This document shows positions 1 through 8,616 of a DNA stretch of 52,080 nt, in pieces. The translations under genes and the position numbers were made by a program. Position 1 is the stretch's first letter. Every line of letters begins with the position of its first letter. This stretch comes from Dehalococcoidia bacterium. GTDB taxonomy: Bacteria > Chloroflexota > Dehalococcoidia > UBA3495. Location of the stretch: positions 1-52,080 of the forward strand of contig JASMCQ010000056.1 in NCBI GenBank assembly GCA_030753265.1, read 5' to 3'. The notes beneath the pieces are model-generated. The model saw only the letters and a list, made by a program, of their open reading frames with translations. It did no database searches and had not been told where the DNA came from.

Positions 1-565
1 CTCCCGCAACCCGGTTAGAAACCCCTGCCGCCAACGGCACACCTCATCCCCAAACGCCGGTTGACTGTCATCTAACCCGAGTATAGACTCAACTCGCCCA
101 GTGTAAACGGCGTACACCGGCACTTTCCGCCACCAAGAAGCGCCCCGTCACGTGATTTCACAAGCTGGTCCCGAGACCGTCGGCTATGCCCGGATTGCCT
201 TCACCAAAGGGCTTGTCCTGGCAACGGGATTCCATCCTTCGGGGATCACTTCGATAGGCGTTGGGCCGGCTCCGGGCTTTGCGATGTTCGTTGGGCAACA
301 TCCGGGAGTGGAATTGGGGAGCTGATTCTGGGCTCGGAGTGGCGTTGGTCGAGCCGGACCCGGCCACGAATCCTGTGGTCAGTCTCGTAAATAGCTTTAC
401 ACCAGCAAAATCATGCGGCATACCCACCACCGGCGTCTTTCCGGCGAAGGCCGGAATCCAGAGAAGCCTTTGCTGGATCCCGGCCTTCGCCGGGATGACG
501 CACAGGGTATCAAACCGTTTGTGAGACCCTAGACCAGCCCCACCCGCGGTGCGAAAAGAGTGACC
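1..565. other. Intergenic stretch without a convincing gene
   Basis: I see no protein with recognisable features on either strand before the first gene at 566. Open frames here translate to the artefactual peptide pattern (VIPAKAGIQ, WIPAFAG) given by the palindromic repeat at 434-500. A weak TTGACT (61-66) and TATAGA (82-87) pair is only 15 bases apart and is not followed by a nearby gene. Confidence 0.6.
434..500. repeat. Ubiquitous palindromic intergenic repeat
   Basis: Two arms, about 438-461 and 473-498, are near-perfect reverse complements (the left arm contains CCGGCGAAGGCCGGAATCC, the right arm GGATCCCGGCCTTCGCCGG) with a loop of about 11 bases. This is the widespread REP-like element found between genes in many phyla. 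It can fold into a long hairpin in RNA, and it lies about 65 bases upstream of the first gene. Confidence 0.85.
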
Positions 566-1576
566 ATGAAACTTGGTATCTACAGCTCCATAGCCAGTCC
601 TCCTAGAGGTGAAAACCTCGCCCGCTGCGTGGATGAGGTTGTTGCGGAGGCCCAGCTCGCCGAGGAATCCGGTTTCGACGCCTGCTTCTTCGGGGAACAT
701 CACCAGGATAAAGACGGCTTCCTCCCATCACCCTTGATCGTGGCGGCCGCCGTGGCTTCCCAGACCAGGCGGCTTCGAGTGGGCACGTCGGTCGTCCTGC
801 TGCCCCTCCATCATCCAGTGCGGGTGGCTGAGGATGTGATCACTCTGGACATCGTATCCAAGGGCCGGGTTAATCTGGGCGTCGGCCTCGGCTATCAATC
901 GGCCGACTTCCAGGCCTTCGGCGTTCCGATTGAGCAGCGGGTTGGCCGCTTTGAAGAGGGAATTGAGATCATTCGCAAGTGCTGGAGCAACGAGCCATTC
1001 TCATTCCACGGCAAGTATTACGACTTCGACGGGCTCCGGGTGCAACCCGCACCTTTTCAGGATCCGGCGCCTCCCTTATGGATCGGGGCCGGCACCCGTC
1101 CGGGAGCACGCCGGGCGGGCCGGCTTGCCGACGCCTACGTGACCACGCCCAGCACGGACCTGAAGAGCACCGTGGAGGTAGTCGAAGTCTACCGGGCCGC
1201 GGCGGTCGCCGCCGGCCGCGAACCCCGGGTAGTGCTGATGCGGGACGCCTGGGTTGCCTCCTCTCGGGCCGAAGCCGAGCGGGTCTACGGGCCTGAGGTC
1301 ATGACCGCATATAAATACTACTGGCGCAACGGGCTTCCCGAATTCACCCGAATAAAGTCGGAAGCAGAGTTGACCCTGGAGAAGGTGGCCCGTGACCGCC
1401 TGATCCTCGGCAATCCGGAGGAATGCGTCAAAGAGTTTCACCGATGGAGCGAGGCCACCGGCGCCGACTATTGCCTCCTTCGACTCCGCCACGCCCACTC
1501 GGGGGGGCCGCCCCACGAGGCGATAATGAAAGCCATCCGTCTTTTTGGCCGGGAAGTCATTCCCCACCTGGGGTAG
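566..1576 (+). CDS. LLM-class flavin-dependent oxidoreductase/monooxygenase
   Basis: The 336-residue protein has the bacterial-luciferase-like TIM-barrel fold signature. It starts with MKLGIYSS, has the conserved FFGEHH segment near residue 42, the GRVNLGVGLGY phosphate-binding loop near residue 101, and the C-terminal PLWIGAGTR segment near residue 170. Such enzymes use FMNH2 or F420H2 to oxidise small organic substrates, and include type II Baeyer-Villiger monooxygenases. The ATG at 566 is preferred over the GTG at 560 because AAAAGAG lies 5 bases upstream of it. The next gene, 82 bases downstream on the same strand, resembles 6-oxocamphor hydrolase, which suggests a shared role in cyclic ketone breakdown. 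The substrate cannot be read from sequence. Confidence 0.85.
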   Translation: MKLGIYSSIASPPRGENLARCVDEVVAEAQLAEESGFDACFFGEHHQDKDGFLPSPLIVAAAVASQTRRLRVGTSVVLLPLHHPVRVAEDVITLDIVSKGRVNLGVGLGYQSADFQAFGVPIEQRVGRFEEGIEIIRKCWSNEPFSFHGKYYDFDGLRVQPAPFQDPAPPLWIGAGTRPGARRAGRLADAYVTTPSTDLKSTVEVVEVYRAAAVAAGREPRVVLMRDAWVASSRAEAERVYGPEVMTAYKYYWRNGLPEFTRIKSEAELTLEKVARDRLILGNPEECVKEFHRWSEATGADYCLLRLRHAHSGGPPHEAIMKAIRLFGREVIPHLG

Positions 1577-1658
1577 TGCCTCGGGGTGCAGCCCTGGAAC
1601 CGGCGCTGCCCGCCTGGCCGCCAACACTCTTCCAACACTCCGAAAGAGGTGCGCCGCC

Positions 1659-2417
1659 ATGAAATTAGAAGAGTGTTCCCAAGAATACCAAACCGTGCGG
1701 ATGGAGCGGCGTGACGGGATCCTCCAGATTACGCTCCACACCGGCGGCGGCACATTGCAGTGGAGCATGGTGCCGCATCATGAGATGCCCGAGGCCTTCC
1801 ACGACATCGCCAGCGACCCGGAAAACCGGGTGGTCATCATGACCGGAGCTGGTGACGCTTTCTCCGGCCCCGTCGCGACCCTGGAGGACACCCCGAGGAG
1901 GCTGCCGGGGGACTGGGACGAAATCTACCGGGACGGCCAGCACTTGTTGATGAACCTTCTGGACATCGACGTCCCGATGATCAGCGCCATCAACGGCCCG
2001 GCCCTGCGCCACTCCGAACTGCCCTTGCTTTGCGATATCGTCCTCGCATCGGAGGACGTTACCTTCCAAGACTCCGCGCATTTCATCAACGGACTGGTAC
2101 CCGGAGACGGGATGCACGTGGTGTACCCGCTGCTGATGGGCCTAAACCGGGGCCGGTACTTCCTTCTGACCGGTCAGACCATCGGCGCTTCCCAAGCCCT
2201 GGAGCTTGGGCTGGTCAGTGAAGTGCTGCCCCGGCAAGAGCTACTGCCCCGGGCCTGGGCCCTGGCGGAGCAGCTGGCTCAGCAGACTGATCTGGTGCGG
2301 CGTTACACCCGGGTGATGATGACCCAGAACATCAAACGCCAGATGCAGGACATTTTGGGATACGGGCTGGCACTGGAGGGAATGGCTTCCGCGGACAGTT
2401 TGTTGGGAATGGGATGA
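1659..2417 (+). CDS. Crotonase-fold hydrolase resembling 6-oxocamphor hydrolase
   Basis: This 252-residue crotonase-superfamily protein lacks the usual enoyl-CoA hydratase pair of catalytic glutamates. Instead it carries His118, His141, Asp150 and Glu240. These match the spacing of the 6-oxocamphor hydrolase active-site residues as I remember them (His122, His145, Asp154, Glu244) with a constant offset of four; Trp35 may match Trp40. That family hydrolyses the C-C bond of cyclic beta-diketones (retro-Claisen reaction) and does not use CoA. The start at 1659 is chosen for AAAGAGGTG seven bases upstream; an in-frame extension to 1545 would overlap the preceding gene. The upstream LLM oxidoreductase may supply its substrate. 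Confidence 0.75.
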   Translation: MKLEECSQEYQTVRMERRDGILQITLHTGGGTLQWSMVPHHEMPEAFHDIASDPENRVVIMTGAGDAFSGPVATLEDTPRRLPGDWDEIYRDGQHLLMNLLDIDVPMISAINGPALRHSELPLLCDIVLASEDVTFQDSAHFINGLVPGDGMHVVYPLLMGLNRGRYFLLTGQTIGASQALELGLVSEVLPRQELLPRAWALAEQLAQQTDLVRRYTRVMMTQNIKRQMQDILGYGLALEGMASADSLLGMG

Positions 2418-2552
2418 TGCCGGCAGGCCGCCGGCCATCGACCCAGCCCTGCCGCCCCAGCCTTCCCGGCGCGTGCGTGGAGGATGGCCCCGGCGGGTGG
2501 TTTCAGCTACGCCGGGGTTGATAAAACAGCGCTTTTCTGGCAGTATGTTTTT

Positions 2553-3461
2553 ATGAGGATTGGGGCCTTCGACATTCACGAACCGGTCCCTGAGTTGCGC
2601 GAGCCTCACGTTTTCGCCATGGTGCGCCCGTGGGTAGACGTGGGGAGTGTCGGCACATTGACACTGAACCGGTTGGAGCGTTTTCTGGGTTCCAAGGAAC
2701 TCGGCAAACTTGCGCGGCCGGGCGTTTTCTTCGATTTCACCCGCTACCGTCCCACCATCCACATGACGGAAGGACGGCGGGAAGTCAAGATTCCCAACAG
2801 CATCATCCGCTATGCTCAAACGGAAAACGGGCCTGATTACCTGTTCTTCCATTTGCTGGAACCCCATTCCAATGGCGAAGACTATACCGACTCGCTTCTG
2901 GAACTCGTAAGGCATTTCCAGGTCAAGCGGTACTGCCGGCTGGGAGCCATGTACGACGCGGTGCCGCACACCCGGCCCCTGCTGGTTACCGGCTCGCTGG
3001 GGTCCGTCCAGCAAAACAGGCAGGTGCCTCACTTCAAGGCACGCGGCAGCACTTACCGGGGGCCGACGACGATCATGAACCTGCTCTCGGAAGGGATCGA
3101 GCGGTCCGAAATCGAATCCATCAACTTCATGGTGCACCTTCCCCAGTACGTCCAACTCGAGGAAGACTACGCCGGCACCTCGCGGATGATCGAGGTCCTG
3201 TCCTCGGTATACGAGACCATACCGCAGGACCTGGCCCCGATGCGGCGCGGGCAGCGCCAGTACCGGGAGTTGAGCGCCACCGTGGAGCGAAATTCGGAAC
3301 TCAAAGAGCTGATCCAGCAGATGGAAGCGTATTACGACGCTCAGATGGACTCCGAGGAGTCGGGCTCCGAACAGCCGGAACCCACAGCGAAGCTTTCTCC
3401 TGAAATCGAAAGGTTCCTCAGCGAACTGGGAGACGGATTCGAGTCCGGCGACGAGCAGTAG
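2553..3461 (+). CDS. PAC2-family protein
   Basis: The 302-residue protein has a PAC2 (proteasome-assembly-chaperone 2) domain over roughly residues 40-240. It includes a core beta strand (DYLFFHLLEPHSN), a VKRYCRLGAMYDAVPHT segment and LPQYVQLEEDYAGT, followed by a charged, probably disordered tail rich in Glu and Ser. Bacterial PAC2 proteins are of unknown biochemical function. The ATG at 2553 is preferred because the domain starts at once (MRIGAFDIHEP); an in-frame ATG at 2484 would add 23 unremarkable residues. No Shine-Dalgarno sequence is visible, and a TATGTT box lies just before the ATG, so a leaderless mRNA is possible. It stands alone between two other plus-strand groups. Confidence 0.75.
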   Translation: MRIGAFDIHEPVPELREPHVFAMVRPWVDVGSVGTLTLNRLERFLGSKELGKLARPGVFFDFTRYRPTIHMTEGRREVKIPNSIIRYAQTENGPDYLFFHLLEPHSNGEDYTDSLLELVRHFQVKRYCRLGAMYDAVPHTRPLLVTGSLGSVQQNRQVPHFKARGSTYRGPTTIMNLLSEGIERSEIESINFMVHLPQYVQLEEDYAGTSRMIEVLSSVYETIPQDLAPMRRGQRQYRELSATVERNSELKELIQQMEAYYDAQMDSEESGSEQPEPTAKLSPEIERFLSELGDGFESGDEQ

Positions 3462-3695
3462 CCTCGCTTCCTTTGGGCTGCCCGCCGGTCCTGGGCAGCG
3501 GTTCACCCTCGGGCTCGCCACCTACCTAGCATTGCGCCCCGCGGCCTGTTCTCCAGAGCTTACTTTTTCGAGGTTTTTCGGAGATGGCGGCGCGGGAGAT
3601 CGCCTCGGATCACCCCGCGCGTAGCTACCTTGACCAAGTTGGCGCCGGTGCGTCCTGCAAAGAGATACCGGCGAGCAATCCAGCGGGAGTAGGAT

Positions 3696-4265
3696 ATGGA
3701 CCTGAAGAAGTTCGTACAGCGGTGCCTGGACCAGAACTACGAGTCCATGATCCGATCGGTGGACGGCCTCACTCAGGAAGAACTCGAGTGGCGCCCGAGT
3801 CCCCAGTCAATGTCCATCGGGTTTCTGGTTTGGCATTACGCCCGGGTGTTGGACCGTTGGGTCCACACCAGGGCTCTGGAGGCCCTCCAATTGTGGGGGC
3901 AAGGCTGGGCCAGCCGATTCGACCGGCTTCCCGCGGACCCCAACGACACGGGCTTCGCTTTCACGGACGAACAAATGGAGGGGTTCGAGACACCTCCGGC
4001 GTCGCTTCTCATCGCCTATGCCGAGATAGCCCGGAACAAAGCAATGGAGTTACTGGATGGTCTGGATGACTATTCACTGGAAAATGTGACGGTTCCCAAC
4101 CCCAGGGGCGGCCGGATCACCCTGGAGACCATGTTCCAGCAGCTTATCTGGGAGTTCAACCAGCACGGCGGGCAGATAGCCTACCTCCGGGGCCTGCAGC
4201 GGGGGAACGAGAACCCAGCATACTCCGGAGGCATGCTGGAAGCGGCGGCGGAAGATGCAGAATAG
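3696..4265 (+). CDS. DinB-family protein
   Basis: The 189-residue protein looks like a four-helix DinB/YfiT-type metalloprotein. WHYARVLDRW around residue 47 supplies the first metal-binding histidine, and the C-terminal helix has FNQHGGQIAYLRGL, the usual H-x-x-Q-I-x-Y-L-R signature. Members include thiol-dependent transferases (bacillithiol or mycothiol S-transferases, maleylpyruvate isomerase), but most are uncharacterised. Its last 11 bases overlap the start of the next gene, which implies translational coupling. The closing run of acidic residues (EAAAEDAE) is outside the domain. Confidence 0.8.
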   Translation: MDLKKFVQRCLDQNYESMIRSVDGLTQEELEWRPSPQSMSIGFLVWHYARVLDRWVHTRALEALQLWGQGWASRFDRLPADPNDTGFAFTDEQMEGFETPPASLLIAYAEIARNKAMELLDGLDDYSLENVTVPNPRGGRITLETMFQQLIWEFNQHGGQIAYLRGLQRGNENPAYSGGMLEAAAEDAE

Positions 4266-4968
4266 ACCGTTGCTCATGATGGTGCAGGTGACTTGCACCC
4301 CAGAGCACCTGGAGGCCTTCAACCTGTGGTACAACAGCCACCTTCCCAACCTGCTGCGCATCCCCGGCTACCTATGGGCTCAGCGGTACCTGGGGTTGGA
4401 TGAAGAAAACCGGTTCACCGCGCTCTACGGGGTGCGCCGCCAGGAAGACCTGGCGGCGCTGGTTGGGTGGGATGGCCCGCGCCAGGATCCCATCGCCGCG
4501 AAAGAGTTCGCCGCCTGGCAAGACCCTCAGGGAGTGTCGCGCCGGATCAGCAACGTGTACGAGCAGATCAGCGGGACCCCCCTCCGGGGACCTCTCCTTC
4601 TCTCCGACCGGCCGTTGAGCATCGTTACCGCCGACGTGGACCCGGCCCGTGAAGCCGAGTGGGACCGCTGGTACACCGAGTCCCACGTGCCCAACTTGCT
4701 AAAGGTGCAGGGGTACGTCATGGCGGGCCGGTTCCGGGCCCTGGACCATCCGGCCCTATCCCGGTTCAACACCGGGCCCAAATACCTGGCCCTGTACGAG
4801 TGTGAAAGCGAGGAGGCCCTTCCCTCCCTCCGGCGCGGTGACCAGCAGCATCCGGAAGCTCGGGCGGAGCTTGAACGGTGGCGGACCACGGGATTGCCCC
4901 ACGTCAGCAACTTCGGTTGGGGGTTTCACCGGCTGATCTCCAAGCACTTCAAGTGGATGGATGGCTGA
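4255..4968 (+). CDS. Tandem dimeric alpha/beta-barrel (EthD-like) protein
   Basis: The 237-residue protein is an internal duplication. FNLWYNSHLPNLLRIPGY (residues about 22-39) recurs as WDRWYTESHVPNLLKVQGY (about 137-155), each preceded by a beta strand. This pattern, with a conserved W-Y-x-x-H-x-P-x-L-L core, is typical of ferredoxin-like dimeric alpha/beta-barrel proteins such as EthD. These often act as small-molecule binding or isomerising partners of oxidative pathways. Here one chain would form both halves of the barrel. The start overlaps the DinB gene by 11 bases. No catalytic residue can be assigned with confidence; the paired histidines are the best candidates. Confidence 0.65.
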   Translation: MQNRPLLMMVQVTCTPEHLEAFNLWYNSHLPNLLRIPGYLWAQRYLGLDEENRFTALYGVRRQEDLAALVGWDGPRQDPIAAKEFAAWQDPQGVSRRISNVYEQISGTPLRGPLLLSDRPLSIVTADVDPAREAEWDRWYTESHVPNLLKVQGYVMAGRFRALDHPALSRFNTGPKYLALYECESEEALPSLRRGDQQHPEARAELERWRTTGLPHVSNFGWGFHRLISKHFKWMDG

Positions 4969-5084
4969 CCCTCGCTCCACACCGGGTCCGCCGGTCCGGA
5001 AGAGGTGTTTCGCGGTTGCGCGGCACGGCCTGAATGCCGGCGCCGGGGCCAGAAGGCGGCTGGTTCTCCTTGCCGCTCCCTACC

Positions 5085-5135
5085 TGGTATGCTAGACTCC
5101 GTGACGTTACGGGAATCCGCCGCCTATCTGGCGGC
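5085..5135 (+). promoter_or_regulatory. Putative extended -10 promoter and leader hairpin of trpS
   Basis: TGGTATGCT at 5085-5093 fits an extended -10 element; no good -35 is seen. Between it and the trpS start lies a 6-bp hairpin, GCCGCC (5119-5124) and GGCGGC (5130-5135) with a TATCT loop, ending 15 bases before the ATG. There is no T-box consensus. The hairpin could influence translation initiation; this is inference. Confidence 0.35.
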
Positions 5136-5150
5136 ATTTGGACATCTACC

Positions 5151-6176
5151 ATGGTTTTAGACAACGAATCGCACCAAGCACCCAAGGGTGTTATTTTTTC
5201 CGGCATGCGTCCCACCGGGATGCTCCACTTGGGCAACTACCTGGGAGCGCTGCAAAACTGGGTGCGGCTACAGCAGGAGTACAACTGCATCTACTGCGCC
5301 GTCGACATCCACGCGCTGACCACCATAGAAGATCCCGGTGAGACCGCCGCGATACAGCCCAACATCGAGGAGATGGTGCTGGATTGGCTGGCCGCGGGGA
5401 TCGACCCGGAACACCACATCGTCTTCGTCCAGTCCCACATCCCGGAGGTTATGACCCTTCACACTCTCCTCAGCATGGTGACCCCTCTGGGCTGGCTGAT
5501 GCGGGTTCCCACCTTCAAGGACAAGGTCAGGCAGATGCGGGAGACGGAGGAGAGCGTGAACTACGGCCTGGTGGGCTACCCGGTGCTCCAGACCGCGGAT
5601 ATCATCCTCTACCGAGCCGATACCGTACCCGTCGGCCGGGACCAGGTCCCCCACGTGGAGCTGGCCCGGGAGATCGTCCGGCGCTTCAACAACATGTTCG
5701 GCGAGACCTTCCCCGAGCCCCAATCCAAGCTCACCGAAGTCCCGCTCATCGTCGGATTGGACGGCCAGCAGAAGATGAGCAAGTCCCTGGACAATCACCT
5801 GGACCTGGCCGCATCCCCCGAGGAAACGGCGAAGCGTTTGATGACCGCCTTCACCGACCCGCAGCGGACGCGCCGGGATATCCCGGGCCGCCCCGAGATT
5901 TGCAACATCTACTCGCTGCACCAGATCTTCAGTCCAGCCGAAGAAGTGCCCGCTATTTACGCTGAATGCACCACCGCTAAGCGGGGCTGTGTGGATTGCA
6001 AACGCCACCTGGCCGCCAGCATCAACAGCTACCTGGAGCCGTTCCGAGAGCGGCGGCGCGAGTACCAGGCGCGCCCCGGCTTCGTCCGCAAGGTGCTGCG
6101 GCATGGGGCGGAAAAGGCCAGGGTCATCGCCCGTCAGACCATCGAAGAAGTCTACCGGAAGATGGGGCTGGCCTAG
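5151..6176 (+). CDS. trpS: Tryptophanyl-tRNA synthetase
   Basis: The 341-residue protein is a class I aminoacyl-tRNA synthetase that charges tRNA-Trp. It has GMRPTGMLHLGNYLGAL near residue 18 (the HIGH-type motif in TrpRS form), the AVDIHALTT segment near residue 47, and KMSKSLDNH near residue 208 (the KMSKS loop). The C-terminal region ends with the usual AREKARVIARQTIEEVYRKMG-like helix. The ATG at 5151 gives the usual family length; an upstream in-frame start at 5034 would add 39 residues unlike the family. A downstream inositol-phosphatase gene lies 74 bases away on the same strand and may be co-transcribed. Confidence 0.95.
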   Translation: MVLDNESHQAPKGVIFSGMRPTGMLHLGNYLGALQNWVRLQQEYNCIYCAVDIHALTTIEDPGETAAIQPNIEEMVLDWLAAGIDPEHHIVFVQSHIPEVMTLHTLLSMVTPLGWLMRVPTFKDKVRQMRETEESVNYGLVGYPVLQTADIILYRADTVPVGRDQVPHVELAREIVRRFNNMFGETFPEPQSKLTEVPLIVGLDGQQKMSKSLDNHLDLAASPEETAKRLMTAFTDPQRTRRDIPGRPEICNIYSLHQIFSPAEEVPAIYAECTTAKRGCVDCKRHLAASINSYLEPFRERRREYQARPGFVRKVLRHGAEKARVIARQTIEEVYRKMGLA

Positions 6177-6250
6177 CTGCCAGCATTCAGCGCTCAGCCG
6201 TCAGCTAACGACTGTGAAGTTGCCGCTGATTGCTGCAGGAATTGCCTAGC

Positions 6251-7078
6251 ATGACCCAACTGTCTCAAGGCCAACTCCCGAATTCCCGCTCCGGCAAGTC
6301 CGCGATGGACGTGGCCGTGGACGCGGCGCGTATATCGGGCCGCATCCTTCAAGAACGCTTCCGGACATCCATGCAGGTCAGCTTCAAGGGCCCGACGGAC
6401 ATAGTCACCGACGTGGACCTGGCGGCGGAGCGGGCGGTGCTGGAGCTGCTCCGGAAAGAGTATCCCAGCTTCGGTATCCTCGCCGAGGAATCACCGCCCG
6501 TCGAGTCTGACTCCCCCTACACCTGGGTGGTCGACCCCCTAGACGGCACCCGCAACTATGCCAACGGCATTCCCCACTTCTGCACGGTAGTGGCCCTGGC
6601 CCGTGGCGACGAGCCGGTGCTGGGGGTAACCTACGACCCGGTCCGCGAGGAGATGTTCACCGCGCAGGAGGGGCAGGGCGCCTTCGTCAACGGCGTGCGT
6701 CTGTCGGTCTCCGAAGGCCGGGACCTTGGCATGGCCCTGCTTTGCTGCGACCTGGGCTACGTCGACGAGAAAGCCGGAGTGGCCCTCGACATGATCCGCT
6801 CCCTATGGCCGGGATTGCTTGGCCTGCGTTTGCTGGGTTCGGCCGCCCTGGGGGTGGCCTACGCCGCCGCCGGCCGGGTTGACCTGTACTTCCACCACTC
6901 CCTGTCGCCCTGGGACATCGCCGCCGGCCTGGTGCTGGTGCGAGAGGCAGGAGGCGTGGTGGTGGACAAACAGGGCCGTTCCGCCAGCCTGCGGACGCCC
7001 AGCGTCATCGCCTCCAGTTCTTTCCTGGTAGACCGCTTCCTTCAGGCGACGGATGGACATCCCTGGCGGGACTTGTAG
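6251..7078 (+). CDS. Inositol monophosphatase family protein
   Basis: The 275-residue protein carries all motifs of the Mg-dependent, Li-sensitive phosphatase superfamily: Glu79-Glu80 in LAEES, the metal-binding D95-PLD-GT loop (DPLDGTRNY), and WDIAAG (Trp221-Asp222) near the C terminus. It should hydrolyse inositol-1-phosphate or a related phosphate ester such as histidinol phosphate, fructose-1,6-bisphosphate or PAP. The window also encodes an inositol-1-phosphate synthase (28376-29449), so a role in inositol supply is attractive but not shown by linkage. The start at 6251 has GCAGGA about ten bases upstream; Met19 (6305) is an alternative. Confidence 0.88.
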   Translation: MTQLSQGQLPNSRSGKSAMDVAVDAARISGRILQERFRTSMQVSFKGPTDIVTDVDLAAERAVLELLRKEYPSFGILAEESPPVESDSPYTWVVDPLDGTRNYANGIPHFCTVVALARGDEPVLGVTYDPVREEMFTAQEGQGAFVNGVRLSVSEGRDLGMALLCCDLGYVDEKAGVALDMIRSLWPGLLGLRLLGSAALGVAYAAAGRVDLYFHHSLSPWDIAAGLVLVREAGGVVVDKQGRSASLRTPSVIASSSFLVDRFLQATDGHPWRDL

Positions 7079-7248
7079 GCTGCGCTCTGGATCACCTGAT
7101 GCCGAGGGGAAGCTGACGTTCAGGGACATTTGCCTGGGAGCATTGGACTCGAGTTCACGCGGCATTAGGCTGCCTTATTCAACGACGTTCTTCACCCGGC
7201 CGCCATCTCGGCTCTCACTAGTGGCACTTCTCCCTAGCCGGAACCCCC

Positions 7249-8460
7249 CTATCCCACCGCCACTACTCCCGCCCGCAGCAACTCCTCCACCTCTTCCCCA
7301 GAAAGTCCGGCCTCTTCGAGGATTTCGACGCTGTGCTCCCCAAGGGCCGGGGCCCGGCGGCGGATGCGCCCCGGCGACGCCGACAGCTTCACCGGGATGC
7401 CGATGTTGTGTAGCGTGCCCAGCTCCGGGTCTTCTAAGTCGACCTGCATCTCCCGGGCTTTCACCTGGGGGTCCTGGTACACCTGCTCCATGTTGTAGAT
7501 CGGCCCCGCCACCACCCCGGCCTTCTCCAGCAGGTCCAGCCAATGGCCGGTGGTCTCTTGGCACAATGTTTCCGATAAAAGGTCAGCAAGCTCCGCCTCC
7601 CTCGCCTTCCGGTCGCCGGTAGCCTTGAACCGGGGGTCGGCAATCAGCTCCTCGCGCCCGATGGCCCGGCAAAACCGCTCCCAAATGGGCTGAGTCGCCG
7701 CACCGATGTTGATATAGCCGTCCCTGGTGCCAAAGGCCTGGTACGGCGCCGTCAACCGGTGGGCCGACCCCAGCGGGCCGGGTATCTCGCCGTCGGCAAA
7801 GTAGACGGCAGACTCCAAAATCGTGTAGCTGATGCCGGCCTCCATCAGGGAGGTGTCCACGAACTGGCCCAGGCCGGTCCGAAGCGCGTGAACGTAGGCG
7901 CATAGGACACCGTTGGCGGCCAGCAACCCGGCTGAGGCGTCGGCGATGGGCACGCCTACCTTCGCCGGTGGGTTTTTCGGGTGCCCGGTGAAGCTCATCA
8001 AGCCGCTCATCCCTTGCGCCACCAGGTCGAAGCCGCCCCGGTCCCGGTAGGGGCCATTACTGCCGAAGCCGGAGATGGAGCAGTAGACCAGGCTGGGCTT
8101 CAGCTTGGCCAGCTCCGGGTAACCCAAACCCAGCCGCTTCATCACCCCCGGGCGGAAGTTCTCGACCAGCACGTCGGCCCGAGCCACCAGCCGGTTGAAT
8201 ACCGCCCGGCCCCTTTCGTTCCGCAGGTCCAGGGCCAGGCTTCGCTTGTTGCGGTTCATCGCGAGAAACGCCGCCGACCAGCCTTTGATGAAGGGTGGGC
8301 CCATGCGCCGGAAGTCGTCGCCACCGTCGAGTTTCTCAATCTTGATAATGTCGGCCCCCATGTCCCCCAAGAGCATGGTGCACATGGGCCCAGCCAGGAT
8401 CTGGGATAGATCGAGCACCACTACTCCCGAGAGAGACATGGCGCCGGAATTTGATGTCAT
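7249..8460 (-). CDS. CaiB/BaiF-type (family III) CoA transferase
   Basis: The 403-residue protein moves CoA between carboxylic acids. The N-terminal Rossmann part reads GVVVLDLSQILAGPMCTMLLG and continues to GADIIKIEK; DVLVENFRPGVMKRLGLGY is the typical family III segment, followed by SGFGSNGPYRDRGGFD and the expected catalytic Asp in DTSLMEAG. The C-terminal swap region ends in LGEHSVEILEEAGLS. The start at 8460 is one of three nearby ATGs (8475, 8460, 8439) and none has a clear ribosome site. It is divergent from the radical SAM gene, with about 156 bases between starts. Substrate acids are unknown. Confidence 0.9.
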   Translation of the reverse strand: MTSNSGAMSLSGVVVLDLSQILAGPMCTMLLGDMGADIIKIEKLDGGDDFRRMGPPFIKGWSAAFLAMNRNKRSLALDLRNERGRAVFNRLVARADVLVENFRPGVMKRLGLGYPELAKLKPSLVYCSISGFGSNGPYRDRGGFDLVAQGMSGLMSFTGHPKNPPAKVGVPIADASAGLLAANGVLCAYVHALRTGLGQFVDTSLMEAGISYTILESAVYFADGEIPGPLGSAHRLTAPYQAFGTRDGYINIGAATQPIWERFCRAIGREELIADPRFKATGDRKAREAELADLLSETLCQETTGHWLDLLEKAGVVAGPIYNMEQVYQDPQVKAREMQVDLEDPELGTLHNIGIPVKLSASPGRIRRRAPALGEHSVEILEEAGLSGEEVEELLRAGVVAVG

Positions 8461-8616
8461 GCTTCTCACCGCCATCCAGTTGAGGTTCGCCGCCGGGTCC
8501 GGTGTTCCGGCCCGGTAGCCACGGGCATCCGCGTGCATCCGATTGAAACCAGACGCATCTGAAGTATGAAGTATACTCAAACCCGCGCCGGAACAAAACG
8601 CCCTCAGGGAGAGAAG

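Noticed and set aside
158..703. Minus-strand open frame near the left edge
   Set aside because: It contains the artefactual peptide of the palindromic repeat (VIPAKAGIQ...) and is antisense to the start of the LLM gene.
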